Below the pieces are notes generated by a model that did no database searches, was not told where the DNA came from, and saw nothing but the letters and a program-made list of their open reading frames with translations. The position numbers and the translations under genes are program-made. Positions 47,152 through 55,790 of a stretch of DNA of 64,000 bases are shown here, piece after piece (within the stretch, counting starts at the first letter, position 1; each line of letters opens with the position of its first letter). The stretch spans positions 2,102,001 through 2,166,000 of the forward strand of contig NZ_CP034465.1 of NCBI RefSeq assembly GCF_003955755.1, read 5' to 3'. Source of the stretch: Jeotgalibaca ciconiae. Lineage in GTDB: Bacteria > Bacillota > Bacilli > Lactobacillales > Aerococcaceae.

Positions 47152-49002
47152 TTGAATCAGCTATTGAAAGCTAAAAGTAACAAGAAGAATTTCTTTAAGA
47201 ATCTTATTTTTACTATTTTATGTGGTATGACTGTTTCTTTAGTATCAGTGTTTTTTTTACAATTTTTTCATTTTCAATTTGATTTTAACAAAGCAGTTGG
47301 ATTTCTTGACTATCAAACAAAGTTAAGTCTCCTACAAGCAATAATCATGTTCATTTTATATATGTGGTTTTATTTTTTAACTGTTTCCAATGCATTTTCA
47401 TCTGTTGTCCTATTATTTTTTACTGCGATTATTGGAATCGGTACACAACAAAAATCACTTTATAGAGGAGAACCTCTGTATCCTTCAGACATTTACTTCT
47501 TAAAGGACTTTACCTTTTTATTAGAGATGGTAGATGTTGGAATTGTTATCAGTGTTGTCGCTGTATTTATTGCTTTGATAGTAAGTCTTGTTTTATATTT
47601 CAAAAAAAGAAGGAAACCTCACTTAACGAAGAATTTAAAAATAACTCGTATTGTCAGTTTTGCTGTTACAACTTTATTACTATTTTATATTTATCAATTT
47701 AATCAACCAGGAAATAAAGTAAAAGCAATCTTTAACGACCATGTAGAATGGATTTCCTATAGTCAAGAGAGAAATTATAGCCAAAATGGAGTAGTTTCCG
47801 GCTTGATGTACAACTTAAAATCTCCTGCGGTAAACCGTCCAGATGGATACAGTAAAGAAAAAATCCAAGAATTATTTGAAAAATACAGCAATGAAGCAAA
47901 TGCAATAAACAGTACACGAACCGATTCACTAAGTGATTACAATGTTGTATTTGTCATGAATGAAACTTTTTCAGACCCTTTAAGAATTGAAGGCATGAGC
48001 ATTTCTGAAGATCCGATGCCTTTATACCGAGAGTTGATTAAAAGTAATGTATCTGGACAAGCACTCTCACAAGGATATGGTGGTGGTACTGCTAATATAG
48101 AATTTGAAGCGTTGACGGGTATTTCACTTGAACCCTTATCTTCAAATATAACGACGCCGTTCATTCAACTAAGCGGGCAGATGAAAGACTTACCTACAAT
48201 TGTAGATACCATGAAAGAAAATAATCTTAACCTTACTGCCATTCATCCATATAATACAACTATGTATAAACGATTAGAGAACTATCAATCATTAGGCTTT
48301 GATAATTATCTATTTCAAGATGACATGAAGTATACAAATCGAATTGACGAAAATACATTTATATCAGATGAAGCTGCTTATAAAGAAGTTCTTGAAGTTA
48401 TCAATTCGTCCGGGGAGAAGGATTTTGTTCATTTAGTTACGATGCAAAATCATAAACCTTTTGTACACAAATACGAAGAGGTAGAATTTACGGTTGAAGG
48501 CGCTCCTTACAACTTAGAAGTTGCGCATTATGCCAAAGGGATTCAATATAGTGACTATGCCTTAGATCAATTTTTGAGAGAAATAGATACACTTGATGAG
48601 AAAACAATCGTTGTTTTTTGGGGAGATCATTTACCGTCCTTTTATGGAAATGAACTTTTTGAACGGAATGGACATGTGACTATGCATGAAACACCTTTAA
48701 TGTTCTATACAAACTTTTCAGAAGATACAAGAGATATTGGAACGATTAGTCCTATGTTTTTTATTGGTCATGTCTTGGAGCAAGCTAATGCACCTGTTAG
48801 TCCTTTTGTGGCTCTTTTACAGAAACTTGAAGTGGTTTTACCCGCTTTTGAAAAAGGCATCTATTTAGAAAGAGAAACGAAACTTCAATATGACCGTGAA
48901 AATTTGAAGCCCTCCACTCAGTTATTGCTAAATGAGTATGATATGATTTTATATGATATTACAACGGGCAAGAATTATAGTAGAGAACTAGGTTTTTACT
49001 AA
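47152..49002 (+). CDS. LtaS-type phosphoglycerol transferase (sulfatase fold)
   Basis: A 616-residue membrane enzyme with five N-terminal helices (to about residue 185) and an extracellular alkaline-phosphatase/sulfatase domain from about 262. VVFVMNETFSDPL gives the first metal ligand, YGGGTANIEFEALTG holds the catalytic threonine, and VFWGDHLPSF supplies the D-H metal pair. Such enzymes polymerise or transfer glycerol phosphate from phosphatidylglycerol. In this wall-polymer locus it could decorate a polysaccharide instead of making LTA; that is inference. The start is TTG at 47152 after AGAAAGGG. A terminator follows. Confidence 0.88.
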   Translation: MNQLLKAKSNKKNFFKNLIFTILCGMTVSLVSVFFLQFFHFQFDFNKAVGFLDYQTKLSLLQAIIMFILYMWFYFLTVSNAFSSVVLLFFTAIIGIGTQQKSLYRGEPLYPSDIYFLKDFTFLLEMVDVGIVISVVAVFIALIVSLVLYFKKRRKPHLTKNLKITRIVSFAVTTLLLFYIYQFNQPGNKVKAIFNDHVEWISYSQERNYSQNGVVSGLMYNLKSPAVNRPDGYSKEKIQELFEKYSNEANAINSTRTDSLSDYNVVFVMNETFSDPLRIEGMSISEDPMPLYRELIKSNVSGQALSQGYGGGTANIEFEALTGISLEPLSSNITTPFIQLSGQMKDLPTIVDTMKENNLNLTAIHPYNTTMYKRLENYQSLGFDNYLFQDDMKYTNRIDENTFISDEAAYKEVLEVINSSGEKDFVHLVTMQNHKPFVHKYEEVEFTVEGAPYNLEVAHYAKGIQYSDYALDQFLREIDTLDEKTIVVFWGDHLPSFYGNELFERNGHVTMHETPLMFYTNFSEDTRDIGTISPMFFIGHVLEQANAPVSPFVALLQKLEVVLPAFEKGIYLERETKLQYDRENLKPSTQLLLNEYDMILYDITTGKNYSRELGFY

Positions 49003-49018
49003 AAGAGATTAAAAAGTC

Positions 49019-49062
49019 TAGCTTTGTCGCACTCGAACAAATAGTGACAAAGCAGGCTTTTT
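49019..49062 (+). terminator. Terminator after LtaS-like gene
   Basis: GCTTTGTC pairs with GACAAAGC across a 17-base loop, followed by AGGC and seven T. Confidence 0.75.
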
Positions 49063-49098
49063 TAGCTCTATCATTTCTGGTGTTGGTGCCTCGGAAGG

Positions 49099-49269
49099 AA
49101 TTTCTTTTGGAATGGCCGGGTTTGCTTGTAAGAAGCCCTGGAACCGCCTGAATCCAAGGTATTCAGGCTTTCAAGCCTCAAAGGGAGCGTAAGCGCTGAA
49201 GCGCGACTCTCCCTAATTCGCATTGAATTCTCTGCATGGCTACAAGCAACCCCTATTCCGTCAGAAATT
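49099..49269. repeat. Structured 170-bp imperfect palindrome (MITE-like or RNA element)
   Basis: Arms of about 28-31 bp face each other: AATTTCT-n3-GGAAT-n-GGGTT-GCTTGT at 49099-49129 matches the complement of 49242-49269 with small gaps. Inside are a perfect stem GCCTGAAT/ATTCAGGC (49146-49168) and a GC-rich stem AGGGAG/CTCCCT (about 49182-49214) enclosing CGCT-GA-AGCG. It is visibly more GC-rich than its surroundings and has no ORF. It fills most of the 510-bp gap between the LtaS-like gene and the truncated membrane gene. Confidence 0.6.
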
Positions 49270-49383
49270 TTAACATGGGCTTATACAATTCTAACAACAC
49301 TAAAAAATAAAGAGCCGCTTTTTTTGTAGAAAAATATGTAGCTTATAAACTTGGAAAAGATTATAATTATATTAATTGTTCAA

Positions 49384-49418
49384 AGTGAAAAGTGAAAAGT
49401 GAAAAGTGAAAAGTGAAG
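49384..49418 (+). repeat. 7-bp tandem repeat, five units
   Basis: Four exact copies of AGTGAAA are followed by AGTGAAG. The tract lies about 95 bp upstream of the truncated membrane-protein start and directly before a long hairpin. Confidence 0.9.
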
Positions 49419-49423
49419 ATATG

Positions 49424-49471
49424 CTCCTGATTAAAAAACTGTCTATCGCTAGATAGCTTTTTAGTCAGGAG
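49424..49471. terminator. Long hairpin, bidirectional terminator-like
   Basis: CTCCTGA-TTAAAAA pairs with TTTTTAG-TCAGGAG around an inner CTATC/GATAG stem. Its A/T-rich flanks resemble a terminator on both strands. It sits between the 7-bp tandem repeat and the next gene. Confidence 0.6.
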
Positions 49472-49512
49472 TTAATTACGCACATAATTAGAGTAGAATC
49501 GGAGGCAAAAAA

Positions 49513-49816
49513 ATGTTTCTATTGTTAATAAGATTTTGCTTATTAATATTAGTGTTTTTTGGACTATTTCAATTAGTATCAAACAAAACAACTATAAAGA
49601 AAGCTTATATTCCATTTGTGGTAATGATGGGAATTGGAATGACAATGTTTATTGCTGGATTAGTTAATCTTATGCAAGAAATATCGATAGTCATTCTGTT
49701 CTATTCAGTCTATCAAGTCATACATACATTTATAATAAATAAAAATTACGAAATTTTAAAGAGTACGGAAATCTATTTTTTTATAGTTGTCAGTTTGATT
49801 TTTGTATTATTATTTC
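49513..49816 (+). pseudogene. N-terminal fragment of a polytopic membrane protein cut by IS256
   Basis: The genomic part encodes 101 residues with three to four hydrophobic helices (LLIRFCLLILVFFGLFQLV, FVVMMGIGMTMFIAGLV and IYFFIVVSLIFVLLF) and then runs into IS256 copy 3. ATG 49513 has a clear CGGAGG site, so this is a real gene start. The family is not recognisable from this fragment. Its position directly before a GT2-GtrA gene suggests a membrane (GT-C type) glycosyltransferase, which is inference. Confidence 0.65.
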
Positions 49817-51141
49817 AGTCAAGTCCATAATCCTGTGTAAAATACTATACAATGTTTCAACTGTTTCTTACTGTTCAAATTTAATGTATCTTCTTGTAGA
49901 ACTGAGCCATTCGTTATGGAGGTCCATAACGAATGGCTCCAATTAATCGATTAGCTGAAGCGCGGTTCGGAAAGATCCGAATAATCTTTTCTCTTCTGCG
50001 TACTTCCTGGTTCAGTCTTTCAAGAAGGTTCGTACTTTTTAGGCGGTTATGGCCATGCCCGATAACCGTGTATTGAAAGGCATCTTCGAAGCCATTATCC
50101 AATGTTTCACAGGCTTTTCTATATTTAACTTGGTCAATATATTCGGCGACTAAGGCATCCTTAGCTGTCCGAGCGAGTTCAATATCCGTAAACTTAAAGA
50201 TTGTTTTTACCGCTTCTCTAAACACTTTTGAGTTCTTTTTTGGGATAGAACGGAAGATGTTTCTTAGAAAATGAACCTGACATCTCTGCCAACTTGCATT
50301 GGTAAATGATTTTCGAATAGCGGACACTAACCCTTTATGAGCATCAGAAATGATGAGCTCCGTTCCTTGTAAACCTCGTTCTTTTAAGTACTCAAAGAAG
50401 CTTGACCATGTGTCCTCACTTTCTTCATTTTGAATCATGAAGCCAATGATTTCACGGTCACCATCTTTGGTTATTCCAATCGCAATGTGGCAGCTCTTAG
50501 AAAGCACTCGATTATCTTCTCTAATCTTTATATAGAGAACATCAGTCATCAGGAAAGGATCGTTTGTCTCTGAAAGCGAACGGTTCTGCCATTCGTTGAC
50601 CATTGGGTCTAACTGTTCAGTAAGACTAGAAACAAAAGATTTGGATACAGATTTTCCGCACAGTTCTTCAACGATTTTAGAGACTTTACGAGTAGAAACA
50701 CCTGAAACATACATCTCCAACATGGAAGCGAGTAGTGCTTTTTCATTTCGCTGATAACGCTCAAACACCGTCGGTGAAAATTCACCATCACGTGTTCTAG
50801 GAACTTTTAATTCGAGTGTACCCACACGAGTCGTAAAGTCTCGCTCATAATAGCCGTTTCTTTGACTCTGACGACTTTCTGAACGTTCATAGTCATCGGC
50901 TTGAATATATTCCGTTCGTTGATTTTCCATCAATCGGTTGAAGACGGTGGTTAAAATATTTTTAGAAACATCATCTTTTACCGAATGTTCAATAATACTT
51001 TGAATCTCTTCGTTATTCAGTGTAAAATGTACTTGGGTCATGTAAAGTCCTCCTGGGTATGTTTTTGTGGTTAAAAACATTGTACCGTAAAAGGGCGTTT
51101 ACATGGCCTTTTATCTTTTACACAATTATATGGACTTTATC
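49817..51141 (-). mobile_element. IS256-family element, copy 3
   Basis: A 1,325-bp element, one base longer than copies 1 and 2 because of a rearrangement in the transposase 3' end. Ends are the same as in the other copies. The flanking octamers ATTATTTC and AAATATGA do not match, so no target duplication remains; an adjacent deletion or recombination is likely. Confidence 0.93.
49914..51041 (-). pseudogene. IS256-family transposase (copy 3), frameshifted C terminus
   Basis: The reading frame matches the other copies up to RLIGA and then ends with the unrelated IRYGPP, losing about 20 C-terminal residues. The cause is a local replacement at 49923-49939 that adds one base and creates a perfect palindrome. 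Conversely, this copy has a genuine ATG at 51041, correctly spaced from GGAGG, where the others have ACG. The catalytic residues remain, so partial activity cannot be excluded. Confidence 0.85.
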
Positions 51142-51324
51142 AAATATGAATTAAGGAATAAAAATATAAAAGTAATAGATTCTCAAACCATAGACAGTAT
51201 TATGAATAATAAAAATGAATTTCTTCTTATCACTTTAAAAGAAGATCCATTAAATTTAGAGTATTTAAATGAAAACAACTTAACTAATCAAGGTAAAATA
51301 ATACGCATGAATTCGGGAGAATAG
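51142..51324 (+). pseudogene. C-terminal fragment of a gene cut by IS256 copy 3
   Basis: Right after the IS end an open frame encodes 61 residues (KYELRNKNIKVIDSQTI through ENNLTNQGKIIRMNSGE) that look like a soluble C-terminal domain. It ends 2 bp before the GT2-GtrA start, as an upstream operon gene would. It may be the tail of the same membrane protein whose N terminus lies at 49513, the middle having been lost. Confidence 0.55.
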
Positions 51325-51326
51325 AA

Positions 51327-52394
51327 ATGAAAAAAACACTTATTGTTATTCCCGCATTGAATCCTAAACCTAGTTTTATTAGCTATGTGGAGGAGCTGAT
51401 TCAAGCAGGCTTTAAAAATATTTTAGTGATCAATGATGGAAGTGATTCAAAGTACGATTCTATTTATAATCAGATTAACGATAAGGAAGAATGTACTGTA
51501 TATAAACATGCTGTGAATTTAGGTAAAGGCCGGGCTCTTAAAAATAGTATTAATTACTTCTTGAATTTGCCAGATTACAGAGAATACACAGGAATCATAA
51601 CGGTAGACTCAGATGGGCAACATACTGTTGGAGATGTTGTCCAATTAGATAAAGCAATGCTGCTGGATTCAAATAAAATATATTTTGGTTCTAGAGATTT
51701 TAATGAAGAAGATATCCCTTTTAAAAGTCGCTTAGGAAATAAATTAACTACTTTTCTTTTTTGGATGTTATACGGAAAAAAGATAAGAGATACGCAAACT
51801 GGTTTACGGGGAATACCAACATCATTCGTATCCTCATTTATTGGTTTAAAAGGAGAAAGATTCCAGTATGAAATGAATGTTTTAATTGAAGCTGTTTATA
51901 AAAATATAGAGATTGAAGAAATAAGTATCAAGACATTATACTTTGATGATAATAGTGAAACGCATTTTCATCCGATAAAAGATTCACTTCAAATTATGGG
52001 ACAATTATTTGGAACATTTTTGAAGTATGTGTTTTCTTCTGTTTCTTCATTTGTAATTGATATTTTGTTATTTCATATATTCGTGCTTTTATTCGGAAAT
52101 CTTGCAGCAGGGGTAAGAATTCTTGTCGCGACTGTATTATCACGAGTGGGTTCGTCTGCTTTTAATTTTTATATGAATAAGAATGTTGTGTTCGAAAATA
52201 GCAGTAGGGATAGTGCCTTAATAGTTAAATACTTTAGCTTGGTGCTCATACAAATGTTGCTTTCTTGGTTCTTTGTCATGACATTGTTTAAAATATTGCA
52301 ACTTAGTGAAACTTTCATAAAAATCATTGTGGATTCAATCTTGTTTCTTTTTAGCTATCGGATTCAGAAAATGTATGTTTTCAAGAAGAGATAA
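51327..52394 (+). CDS. GT2 (DPM1-like) glycosyltransferase fused to GtrA-like flippase domain
   Basis: A 355-residue two-domain protein. Residues 1-215 are a DPM1/GT2 domain: LIVIPALNPKPSFISYVEEL, ILVINDGSDSKYDSI and GIITVDSDGQHTVGDVVQLD, with DTQTGLRGIP as later block. Residues 225-355 contain four helices with SRVGSSAFNFYMNKNVVF, the GtrA signature. GT2 enzymes of this type load a sugar onto undecaprenyl phosphate and GtrA proteins flip it, so one polypeptide would do both. The missing third partner would be a GT-C transferase, perhaps the broken upstream gene. Confidence 0.87.
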   Translation: MKKTLIVIPALNPKPSFISYVEELIQAGFKNILVINDGSDSKYDSIYNQINDKEECTVYKHAVNLGKGRALKNSINYFLNLPDYREYTGIITVDSDGQHTVGDVVQLDKAMLLDSNKIYFGSRDFNEEDIPFKSRLGNKLTTFLFWMLYGKKIRDTQTGLRGIPTSFVSSFIGLKGERFQYEMNVLIEAVYKNIEIEEISIKTLYFDDNSETHFHPIKDSLQIMGQLFGTFLKYVFSSVSSFVIDILLFHIFVLLFGNLAAGVRILVATVLSRVGSSAFNFYMNKNVVFENSSRDSALIVKYFSLVLIQMLLSWFFVMTLFKILQLSETFIKIIVDSILFLFSYRIQKMYVFKKR

Positions 52395-52404
52395 ACAGAA
52401 TGAG

Positions 52405-52436
52405 GAGCTTCTCTTTTAAAGAGGGGGTTCTTTTTT
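52405..52436 (+). terminator. Terminator after GT2-GtrA gene
   Basis: GAGCTTCTCTTT pairs with AAAGAGGGGGTTC (wobbles and one bulge), then six T. Confidence 0.65.
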
Positions 52437-52535
52437 ATATGAATCGTTACATTTTTTTTAAAACTGGTTTTTGATTCGTCCTTATTTTCTTTAACCGATG
52501 ACTTCAATTTTTATTTGTTTTTTTCTAGCTGACAA

Positions 52536-52564
52536 TTGTTGAAAGCTATTTTAAGGAGTATAAT
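52536..52564 (+). promoter_or_regulatory. Promoter for Ig/ChW surface protein
   Basis: TTGTTG (52536-52541) and TATAAT (52559-52564) are separated by exactly 17 bp. The region 52437-52535 is AT-rich with nothing else recognised. Confidence 0.65.
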
Positions 52565-52570
52565 GAGGCC

Positions 52571-52689
52571 AGAACAGTCTCTGCAGTTAATAACCCTCTC
52601 CGTCCCCATAACCACAACTACTCATCACCTCATCCAACATTTCATTCAACCCCTACTATCACCTCATTTTTCGCACATACCACAACTTA
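52571..52689 (+). promoter_or_regulatory. C-rich, G-poor 5' leader of the Ig/ChW gene
   Basis: The predicted transcript starts near 52571 and has a leader of about 130 nt. From 52585 to 52686 there are only two G residues but roughly forty C, with repeats such as CACCTCAT. It can form almost no internal structure. The run ends at a strong GGAGG at 52692. Confidence 0.6.
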
Positions 52690-52704
52690 TTGGAGGAAAA
52701 GAAT

Positions 52705-55644
52705 ATGAAGAAAATCTGGCGAGTATTTTTTGCAAGTACACTTTTGCTCTCTACTATATCTCCCACGGTAGTCACTGCTGCTGAAAATATCGAAACGACA
52801 CAGAATGTTGTGACAGAAGATGATCGGACCCCGATTATTGATGTATCCAGCTTGTCGATATCTAAAAAAGTTGCGACAGCCGGCGATGAATTAAAATTAA
52901 GTATAAAAATCGAAAATTCTGCTTATGTGGGTTTGGTTCGGGTCATTTACTGGGATCCGGGAACCCAGTTTTTCAAAATTCTTTACTTAAATAGAAATAT
53001 AAATACCGGCAAGCATGAAACAACGATCAAAATCACCGAAAATACCTTTCCAGGCGAATATGTCGTTCGTGAAATAAATACGACCAATGCTAATGGGATT
53101 ATCACCGCTTCTTACCACTATAAAGATTCTACTTTTGGCAATCCTACTGATTTATCCGCTGCCAATTATACCGTCGTACAGACTGTACCAGATACAACAG
53201 GACCTACGATTGACGGCAATTCTCTTCAATTATCCCCTTCAGATGGAACTCCCGGAACCTCGATTGGCTTTAGCTTGAACGCACACGATGAAAGTGGTGT
53301 GCAGGAAGTGATTGCCCATTATTTGAATCCCGTTACGAATGCGGAAGAAATGATTCCCTTTACTTATAATGAAACATCTACTCTTTTTGAAGGAGCGTTT
53401 GACGTTACCAGCGATACTGCCGCAGGAGAATGGCGATTGACGAAGATCACTGCGACCGACACGTTGGGCAATGCCAGCGAATGGGAAAATACTACAGAAC
53501 CAGCTTTCGGGGCGTTTACGATTACGCAACCTGTGCCTGACACAACTGGTCCGGTAATCAATGGAAGTTCTCTTCAGTTGTCCACTGCGGATGGTACTCC
53601 TGGAACTACTATTGGCTTCAGTCTGGATGTGCAAGACGAGAGTGGCGTGAAAGAGGTCATTGCCCATTATTTAAATCCGGTTACGAAAGAGGAAGAAGTC
53701 ATTCCGTTCACTTTTAATGAAACAACAGCTCTTTTTGAAGGGATTTTTGAAGTGACGGGTGATACTGCTGCTGGAGAATGGATCTTAACGAAGATTTCAG
53801 CAAAAGACGAATTAGATAATGCCAGCGAGTTAGATAATAGCGCAGATCCAACAAATGGTGCATTTAAAGTTACCCAACCGGATACAACAGGACCAGAAAT
53901 CGATTGGGAGTCCCTCACTCTATCGGCGAAAGAAGTAGTAGAGGGAGATAGACTCATTATCGATTTGAACATCAATGACTTTAGTGACATCAAAACAGCT
54001 ACTCTGGCTTACCGTGTACCGAGCAGCAGCAATTTACATTTGTTAAATTTGGTGAAAAATGCAAAAACAGGCCGCTTTGAAGCTGCTCTTGCCATCACGA
54101 AAGAAACGGCAATCGGAGAATGGAACTTGGATTCGATTATGGCGAAAGACAAAGCTGCAAATGTTACTACCATCTATAACAGCAAATTCCATACTGGAAC
54201 AAATACCTTTGATTTATCGAAAGGACAGTTCAAGGTCCTGGATAAGAAAGGTGAAATCACGCGTCCTGTGCTCAGTTACTCTACCTACATTCAAGGAAGC
54301 GGCTGGCAAAAATCGGTTGCTGAAGGTGGAATGAGCGGTACGGAAGGCGAGTCAAAACGTTTGGAAGCAATCAAAATCAATTTGTCAGATTCAGATTTGG
54401 CCGGCACGATTCATTATCGTACTCATGTCGAAAAGAACGGATGGATGGATTGGGTTGAAAATGGTCAAATCGGTGGCACGAAAGACGAATCGAAGCGTTT
54501 GGAAGCTATCGAAATCAAACTGACTGATGAATTGGCTGCTACTTATGATATTTACTACCGTGCTCATACTCAAAAATTTGGTTGGTTGGATTGGGCGAAA
54601 AATGGAGATCCGGCTGGGACTGCTGGACTTGGATATCGTTTAGAAGCTATCGAAGTACGTTTGGTTGAAAAAGGAAAACCTGCACCTGGAAAAACAAACG
54701 TAGCTTTCTGGGACAAAGAAACGCAAGTCGGTCCTGGTGTCCATTATTCGACCTATATTCAAAAAGACGGTTGGCAAAACTACCACACCAATGGTCAACT
54801 CAGCGGAACAACAGGTCAGGCGAAACATCTGGGAGCCCTCAAAATTCAATTGAAAGATTTGCCATATAAAGGTGGAGTGGAATATCAAGCGCATGTACAA
54901 AACGATGGCTGGTTAAATTCTGTCAGTGATGGTGAGATGAGTGGAACCCACGGTGAATCGAAGCGTATGGAAGCAATTCGAATCAAACTGACTGGAGAAA
55001 TAGCTAAACATTATGACATTTATTACCGAGTTCATGTTCAAAACTTAGGCTGGCTGGACTGGGCGAAAAATGGAGAATCGGCTGGGTCAGAAGGGCTTGC
55101 TTTACGTCTGGAAGGAATCGAAGTTATAGCCGTGAAAAAAAATGATCAAGTTCCTGATAAGACCCAACGTCCCTTTGTCTTGAATAATGTTGGGGTTTCT
55201 TATACAGCTCACGTTCAAAAATCAGGATGGCAAAATCCTGTTTTCAACGGTATTTTAAGTGGTACAACTGGGAAGGCGTTGCGACTGGAAGGAATCAAGT
55301 TGAATATCCAGACAGATGCACTTTCAGGAGGAATCCAATACCGAGCTCATATTCAAGACGCAGGATGGCAGAATTGGAAAGAAAATGGACAATTGAGCGG
55401 AACGGAAGATAAAAGCTTGAGGATGGAAGCTATTCAAATCAACCTTACAGGTGAGATGGCACAACTTTACGATGTTTATTACCGGGTTCATGTACAAGAT
55501 TATGGTTGGATGGATTGGACGAAGAATGGGCAACCAGCAGGAACGGAAGGTCATGCAAAACGTTTAGAAGGAATCCAAGTTCGTTTAGTATTGAAAGGGA
55601 AGCCTGCACCTGGAAGTACGGATAGACCCTTTGTAAAAAAATAA
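52705..55644 (+). CDS. Secreted surface protein with Ig-like domains and nine ChW repeats
   Basis: A 979-residue exported protein. The signal peptide is about 1-26. About four beta-sandwich, Ig-like modules follow (roughly 43-510); the second and third are near copies, both with DTTGP at the start, DESGV and EVIAHYLNPVT inside. Nine ChW repeats in three A-B-C triads occupy about 520-975. No catalytic domain, LPXTG motif or transmembrane anchor is seen, so it is probably held to the wall by the ChW repeats. ATG 52705 has GGAGGAAAAGAAT upstream; the TTG at 52690 overlaps the site. Likely an adhesin or stalk, which is inference. Confidence 0.88.
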   Translation: MKKIWRVFFASTLLLSTISPTVVTAAENIETTQNVVTEDDRTPIIDVSSLSISKKVATAGDELKLSIKIENSAYVGLVRVIYWDPGTQFFKILYLNRNINTGKHETTIKITENTFPGEYVVREINTTNANGIITASYHYKDSTFGNPTDLSAANYTVVQTVPDTTGPTIDGNSLQLSPSDGTPGTSIGFSLNAHDESGVQEVIAHYLNPVTNAEEMIPFTYNETSTLFEGAFDVTSDTAAGEWRLTKITATDTLGNASEWENTTEPAFGAFTITQPVPDTTGPVINGSSLQLSTADGTPGTTIGFSLDVQDESGVKEVIAHYLNPVTKEEEVIPFTFNETTALFEGIFEVTGDTAAGEWILTKISAKDELDNASELDNSADPTNGAFKVTQPDTTGPEIDWESLTLSAKEVVEGDRLIIDLNINDFSDIKTATLAYRVPSSSNLHLLNLVKNAKTGRFEAALAITKETAIGEWNLDSIMAKDKAANVTTIYNSKFHTGTNTFDLSKGQFKVLDKKGEITRPVLSYSTYIQGSGWQKSVAEGGMSGTEGESKRLEAIKINLSDSDLAGTIHYRTHVEKNGWMDWVENGQIGGTKDESKRLEAIEIKLTDELAATYDIYYRAHTQKFGWLDWAKNGDPAGTAGLGYRLEAIEVRLVEKGKPAPGKTNVAFWDKETQVGPGVHYSTYIQKDGWQNYHTNGQLSGTTGQAKHLGALKIQLKDLPYKGGVEYQAHVQNDGWLNSVSDGEMSGTHGESKRMEAIRIKLTGEIAKHYDIYYRVHVQNLGWLDWAKNGESAGSEGLALRLEGIEVIAVKKNDQVPDKTQRPFVLNNVGVSYTAHVQKSGWQNPVFNGILSGTTGKALRLEGIKLNIQTDALSGGIQYRAHIQDAGWQNWKENGQLSGTEDKSLRMEAIQINLTGEMAQLYDVYYRVHVQDYGWMDWTKNGQPAGTEGHAKRLEGIQVRLVLKGKPAPGSTDRPFVKK

Positions 55645-55663
55645 TTTCATTATTTTAATTTAA

Positions 55664-55706
55664 AACTATGTTAGTATCTTTATCTTACTAGCATAGTTTT
55701 TTATTT
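55664..55706 (+). terminator. Terminator after Ig/ChW gene
   Basis: AACTATGTTAGTA pairs with TACTAGCATAGTT (one mismatch), then TTTTTTATTTTT. Confidence 0.8.
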
Positions 55707-55790
55707 TTTATGATAACAATGGGTTAGCGAAGTTCTTTCATTTATGTGATAATATTTATTAAGTGAATTGAGTAAATGGAGCTGAGTAGT

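Noticed and set aside
52536..52784. 82-codon ORF covering the C-rich leader.
   Set aside because: It overlaps the promoter and the start of the Ig/ChW gene in another frame and has no ribosome site.
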